NCBI GenBank assembly: GCA_002722095.1
Contig: PBKG01000024.1
Coordinates: 278,165 to 342,164, forward strand
Length of the DNA stretch: 64,000 nt
Reading direction: 5' to 3'
DNA from: Rhodospirillaceae bacterium
Lineage (GTDB): Bacteria; Pseudomonadota; Alphaproteobacteria; UBA8366
Shown here: one piece after another, positions 60,574-64,000 of the stretch
Position numbering within the stretch: position 1 is the first letter of the stretch
How the letters are laid out: each line of letters opens with the position of its first letter
The notes under the pieces: model-generated
What the model was told of the DNA's origin: nothing
Seen by the model: the letters and a program-made list of their open reading frames with translations, nothing else
Databases searched by the model: none
Translations under genes and position numbers: made by a program

Positions 60574-61410
60574 TCACGCAAGATCGTACCCGTGTTTTTT
60601 AAGAAACGCCGCGAATCCCGCCCGCTCCGGCAGAGATAACTGCCGCGTTACGTTCTCGGCCCACGGACAGAAATCCAACACCCCGTACTTATCCGTATGA
60701 CGCTGTTTGTCGGGCCCGATAGGCGAACTATCATGGCGACGGCGGCCATAGTCTTCGACCTGGGATTCGAGATCGCCATCGTCGTAACTGTCCCAATGAA
60801 CCACGGTTTCCTGTGGCAACCGCATGGAGACACGGGGCGTTTCGTATTTTGGCCAACCGACGGCAAAGCCCGCTATTGGAAAGACCCCCGGGGGCAACTC
60901 CATAATTTCGCAAGCAACGTCGATTTGATTGCGAATCTGGCTGATAGGACAGCAACCAAGCCCCTCCCCTTCGGCGGCATACATGAAACTCAACATCGCC
61001 AGCGATGCATCGACAACACCGTTCATGAAAGTGTCGAGATTATTGTTCTGATGATCATGGCCTTGAACCGCAGCCAGCCGTTGAATGCGCCGCATATCGG
61101 CGCAAAATGCCAGAAAGACCGGGGCCTTGGTTGGCCAGTCCATTCCCGTATTCATTTCGCCCAGCGCTTTCAGCTTTGTCGCGTCCCGAACCACGACTAT
61201 GGAATATTGCTGCAGGTCCGACTTGGCCGGTGCGGACTGCGCGCAGGCGAGCAACACTTTCAGTAGGTCGTCGGGCACCGGTTGATCGGTAAAATGACGT
61301 TGCGAGCCGCGGGACAAAATTTGGCGGATCGCACCATCCGCCTCCATGTCGCCGCAATAGGCCGTTTCGGTGCCATACCGTGCGGCAACCAATTCCGCGA
61401 CTTTGGTCAT
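60574..61410 (-). CDS. Nitroreductase-family flavoprotein (NfsA/Frp-like)
   Basis: This 278-residue FMN-dependent oxidoreductase has the family start [20 protein letters not shown], the FMN-binding [17 protein letters not shown], the core [18 protein letters not shown] and the [11 protein letters not shown] region of NfsA-type enzymes. It starts 4 bases inside the end of cobQ (ATGA overlap), so it is coupled to the cobalamin genes. Although BluB is also a nitroreductase homologue, this sequence follows the NfsA pattern and lacks BluB's signature. Its substrate is unknown. Confidence 0.86.
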   Translation of the reverse strand: MTKVAELVAARYGTETAYCGDMEADGAIRQILSRGSQRHFTDQPVPDDLLKVLLACAQSAPAKSDLQQYSIVVVRDATKLKALGEMNTGMDWPTKAPVFLAFCADMRRIQRLAAVQGHDHQNNNLDTFMNGVVDASLAMLSFMYAAEGEGLGCCPISQIRNQIDVACEIMELPPGVFPIAGFAVGWPKYETPRVSMRLPQETVVHWDSYDDGDLESQVEDYGRRRHDSSPIGPDKQRHTDKYGVLDFCPWAENVTRQLSLPERAGFAAFLKKHGYDLA

Positions 61411-62918
61411 ATCGCTGTCCTCCGACTATTTTGTTCTGCACTTTCGAGCGACCGGGATTCCGCAGTCCGCCACAACGCATCCATATCGAGATGCTGCTCT
61501 AAATGATCCGCCAACAGGTCGAGACATTTGTCCACGCCGGCCTCATAGGCAAGACCTTCATTCGCACGACCACCGAGGTTGGCCAGAAATTGGCGACGGA
61601 ATTCGTCGCTCGCGAACAAACCATGCAAATAGCAACCCATCACCTTGCCATCGGCAGAGACCGCACCATCGGCCCGATCGTCGAAACGCAACATGGGGCG
61701 AGCTGTATCGGCACCTCCCGTGCGACCCATATGCATTTCATAACCCGAGACCGCGATGCCTCCAGAAATTGCCACACCTTCTGTTTCCGCCAACCTCTTC
61801 CGTTCGGTCAAAACCGTCTCAACCATGAGCAACCCGAGACCTTCGGCTTCACCCGGCGAGCCTTCGACCCCCTCTGGATCGGCGACAGATCGGCCCAACA
61901 TCTGATAGCCACCGCAAATCCCCAATACCCAGCCGCCACGCCGGAGATGAGCGGCGATATCGATATCCCAGCCCTGGTCGCGGACCATCCGCAAGTCCGC
62001 GAGGGTCGATTTGGATCCCGGCAATAGCACCAAGTCCGCATCCCCCGGCAGTGCCGCGCCGGCGCTAATGAAGTCCACCGTAACGTCGGGTTCCGCCAAT
62101 AGCGGGTCGAGATCGTCGTAATTCGCGATACGGGACAGAACAGGTACTGCGATCTTGACCGTACCGTTCTTTAGTTCTCGATCACGCTCCTGAAGTCGCA
62201 CCGCATCCTCCGCCGGCAATTTATGCGCATCCTCGAAATAGGGCAGCACTCCAAAACATGGCCAGCCGGTGCGTCGCGTAATCTCCGTGATCCCATCATC
62301 GAAAAGCGAAACGTCGCCGCGGAACTTGTTGATTACATAACCGGCGATCTGGTGTCGGTCATCTGCAGATAAAACTTCATGGGTGCCGACAAGATTGGCA
62401 ATGACCCCGCCGCGCTCGATATCGGCGACTAAAACAACTGGCGAATCCGCGGCGAGCGCGAACCCCATATTCGCAATATCACCCGTGCGAAGATTGCTTT
62501 CCGCCGGGCTGCCGGCCCCTTCGATGACGACCAAATCAGCCTCGGCCGCCAATCGATCGAAACTTTCCAGAACCGTCGGCAAAAATTCAGCCTTTGAAGC
62601 AGCGAACTCTCGCGCCTCCATATCGCCTCGACGCGTGCCCTGAACAACAAGCTGCGCCCCTTTTTCCGATTGCGGTTTTAGCAGCACGGGATTCATATGA
62701 ACCGACGGGGCTACACCGCAGGCGCGCGCCTGCAATGCCTGTGCACGGCCGATTTCGCCGCCATCAACGGTAACCGCTGCGTTGTTCGACATATTCTGTG
62801 GCTTGAATGGGCGAACCGCGAGACCACGCCGGGTAAAAGCACGACAAAGCCCCGCCGCGAGCAAGGATTTGCCGACTTCCGAACCGGTTCCCTGAACCAT
62901 CAACGCAGAGGCGTTCAA
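61407..62918 (-). CDS. cobQ: Cobyric acid synthase (glutamine-hydrolysing)
   Basis: This 503-residue enzyme amidates four carboxyl groups of adenosyl-cobyrinate a,c-diamide in B12 synthesis. The N-terminal ATP domain has [14 protein letters not shown] and [14 protein letters not shown]. The C-terminal glutamine amidotransferase domain has [10 protein letters not shown] with its Cys nucleophile and YLHGLF with the catalytic His. The start is TTG at 62918, overlapping the cobO stop by 4 bases (TTGA), with AAGG about 9 bases upstream; the ATG at 62900 would cut into the conserved LMVQGT strand. It follows cobO directly. Confidence 0.95.
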   Translation of the reverse strand: MNASALMVQGTGSEVGKSLLAAGLCRAFTRRGLAVRPFKPQNMSNNAAVTVDGGEIGRAQALQARACGVAPSVHMNPVLLKPQSEKGAQLVVQGTRRGDMEAREFAASKAEFLPTVLESFDRLAAEADLVVIEGAGSPAESNLRTGDIANMGFALAADSPVVLVADIERGGVIANLVGTHEVLSADDRHQIAGYVINKFRGDVSLFDDGITEITRRTGWPCFGVLPYFEDAHKLPAEDAVRLQERDRELKNGTVKIAVPVLSRIANYDDLDPLLAEPDVTVDFISAGAALPGDADLVLLPGSKSTLADLRMVRDQGWDIDIAAHLRRGGWVLGICGGYQMLGRSVADPEGVEGSPGEAEGLGLLMVETVLTERKRLAETEGVAISGGIAVSGYEMHMGRTGGADTARPMLRFDDRADGAVSADGKVMGCYLHGLFASDEFRRQFLANLGGRANEGLAYEAGVDKCLDLLADHLEQHLDMDALWRTAESRSLESAEQNSRRTAI

Positions 62919-63553
62919 AACTCGATGCCTTTTTGTGCTTTGACGTTTTGTTCCCGGAAGGGATGCTTGATCGCGGTCATTTCGGTCACTAAATCGGCAA
63001 TATCGATCAGCTCCGGCTTTGCATTCCGTCCGGTAACGATGAGGTGCAAATCCTCTGGCTTAGCTTTTAGAAACCCTATCACCTCATCCAACGGCAGATA
63101 ATCATAGCGAAGTACGATATTAAGCTCGTCCAACAGCACCATGTCGTATTTCGGTTCGGGCCCGCGCGAGGCCTCGATCATTTCCTTGGAAACCTCCCAT
63201 GCTGCTTTGGCGGCGGCTATGTCCCTCGCCCGATCCTGTGTATCCCAGGTGAACCCTTCGCCCATCGTGCGAATTTCGACCTGATCGGGAAATTTCTCCA
63301 GCACATGGCGTTCGCCGGTTTCCCATTTGCCTTTGACGAACTGGACAACGCCGACCCGCATATCATTGCCGATCGCGCGCGTAACAAGCCCGAAAGCCGC
63401 GGTCGACTTTCCCTTGCCCTTGCCCGTATGGACAATCAGAAGGCCTTTCTCGACGGTCTTGGTCGCCAGCATCTTGTCGCGTGCGGCCTTTCGCCGTTTC
63501 GACTTTTCGTTGGCGCGGAGATTTACTTCTTCTTCACTCGGCAGCTCTGCCAT
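62915..63553 (-). CDS. cobO: Corrinoid adenosyltransferase (CobO/BtuR type)
   Basis: This 212-residue enzyme transfers the adenosyl group of ATP to cob(I)yrinate a,c-diamide. The Walker-like P-loop [10 protein letters not shown] is at 42-51, with [11 protein letters not shown] and DMVLLDELN in the middle and [22 protein letters not shown] near the end, as in CobO/CobA. The basic N-terminal extension of about 35 residues before the P-loop is usual for this group. The ATG at 63553 overlaps the cobN stop by 20 bases and the stop overlaps cobQ. Confidence 0.95.
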   Translation of the reverse strand: MAELPSEEEVNLRANEKSKRRKAARDKMLATKTVEKGLLIVHTGKGKGKSTAAFGLVTRAIGNDMRVGVVQFVKGKWETGERHVLEKFPDQVEIRTMGEGFTWDTQDRARDIAAAKAAWEVSKEMIEASRGPEPKYDMVLLDELNIVLRYDYLPLDEVIGFLKAKPEDLHLIVTGRNAKPELIDIADLVTEMTAIKHPFREQNVKAQKGIEF

Positions 63554-64000
63554 CGATTTTGCTCCCAGTTTCTCCTGCTAACGCGGCAAGCTTGGCCGGC
63601 GCCGAATTGGACTTCGGTTGCCATAGGCCGCGATCCAAAGCTTCCAAAAATCGCGCGGCCATTTCAGTCAAGGCGGCCGCATTTTTATCTTGCAGGAATT
63701 CTAACACCTCTCGGTCTTCGATATAGGCATCGAACAACAGATCGAAATGAGTGTCCGACACCGAACCGGTAGTTGCCGCAAAGGCAAAAAGATAGTCCAC
63801 CGTCGCGGCCATTTCGAACCCGCCTTTGTAGCCGTGGCGCATGACACCGGCGATCCATTTAGGATTGGCGGCCCGCGCGCGCACCACGCGTGCAATCTCT
63901 TCATCGAGACTACGGATTTTGGGGCTCTCGGGTCGGGAATGATCGTTGTGATAGGCCTTTGGCCGGTCTCCCGACACATGCTCGACCGCCGCCACCAAGA
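63534..64000 (-). CDS. cobN: Cobaltochelatase subunit CobN, C-terminal part (partial)
   Basis: About 155 residues are seen; the gene enters from the right edge. The readable block SLDEEIARVVRARAANPKWIAG, followed by MRHGYKGGFEMAATVDYLFAFAATTG and FLQDKNAAALTEMAARFLEALDRGLWQ, is the conserved end of CobN/ChlH-type large chelatase subunits. The enzyme inserts cobalt in the oxygen-dependent B12 route with CobS and CobT. Its stop lies inside cobO. The gene starts outside the window, so any cobalamin riboswitch is not visible. Confidence 0.9.
   Translation of the reverse strand, partial: LVAAVEHVSGDRPKAYHNDHSRPESPKIRSLDEEIARVVRARAANPKWIAGVMRHGYKGGFEMAATVDYLFAFAATTGSVSDTHFDLLFDAYIEDREVLEFLQDKNAAALTEMAARFLEALDRGLWQPKSNSAPAKLAALAGETGSKIDGRAAE

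Noticed and set aside
60574..61410. BluB (dimethylbenzimidazole synthase) as the identity of the nitroreductase next to cobQ
   Set aside because: The position invites it, but the sequence follows the NfsA/Frp pattern ([18 protein letters not shown]) and lacks the BluB-type segments I know.
1..64000. tRNA, rRNA, CRISPR array, insertion sequence or prophage genes
   Set aside because: I looked for cloverleaf arms, regularly spaced repeats and transposase or integrase motifs and found none that I can support.

Overview
The window is one contiguous, gene-dense stretch of a bacterial chromosome, most likely from an alphaproteobacterium of Rhodospirillales type. The evidence is a SAM-II riboswitch ahead of metZ, a DUF1491 protein, a CobN-type (aerobic) cobaltochelatase, a valine-degradation mmsA/dehydrogenase pair, and the general codon and motif style. 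The lineage is inferred, since no rRNA or tRNA gene is present. About 60 protein genes are called. I see no insertion sequence, CRISPR array or tRNA.

Layout. 1-4746 (minus): the 3' part of a surface-glycan locus (flippase-like membrane protein, methyltransferase-glycosyltransferase fusion, methyltransferase, gmd, and fcl, which runs off the left edge). 5150-8617 (minus): secreted cyclophilin, mtnA, periplasmic ggt. 8662-14774 (plus): glpK, then a TauD/TfdA dioxygenase - cupin - bicupin - MenB/BadI-like crotonase operon, a TerC protein and a glycerophosphodiesterase. 14828-17090 (minus): ahpC-ahpF peroxidase system with an intercistronic hairpin. 17428-28000: CoA-ester and small-acid catabolism on both strands (2-hydroxyacid dehydrogenase, tandem CaiB/BaiF protein, crotonase, PrpF, MaoC-like protein, two TauD-family dioxygenases, alpha/beta hydrolase, luciferase-like monooxygenase). 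28000-30370: an A/T-rich island with one SGNH-hydrolase-like gene. 30374-34949: mmsA, DUF1491, bactofilin, a 3-hydroxyisobutyrate dehydrogenase-like gene and trxB.

35018-42099 (minus) is the most striking block: a tightly packed run of cytosolic gamma-glutamyltransferase, CobW GTPase, both subunits of aconitase X, two tandem TauD-family dioxygenases and a lactonase-like metallohydrolase. It is divergent from a second metallohydrolase plus pepN (42247-45804). 45923-52766 holds a disulfide oxidoreductase, OsmC protein, hydroxypyruvate isomerase, TauE exporter, a sixth TauD-family gene, a VOC protein, rfbB and a CitE-like lyase. 52786-54164 is a complete promoter/SAM-II aptamer/terminator/metZ unit. 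It is followed by a thioredoxin-fold protein and an enolase-superfamily enzyme. 55970-64000 (minus) is a long run starting with cobN (cut by the right edge), cobO and cobQ and continuing into nitroreductase, SDR-like, carboxyltransferase and ADP-forming acyl-CoA synthetase genes.

The theme is aerobic breakdown of small organic acids and amides: six Fe(II)/2-oxoglutarate dioxygenases with intact metal ligands, several CoA-ester enzymes and two gamma-glutamyltransferases. No recognisable transcription factor and no ABC or TRAP transporter is present. Several proteins have lost textbook catalytic residues: TrxB has CxxG instead of CxxC, the SDR-like protein lacks its Ser and Tyr, and two crotonases and the MaoC protein lack expected acids. 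All functional statements come from reading motifs by eye. No database search was run.
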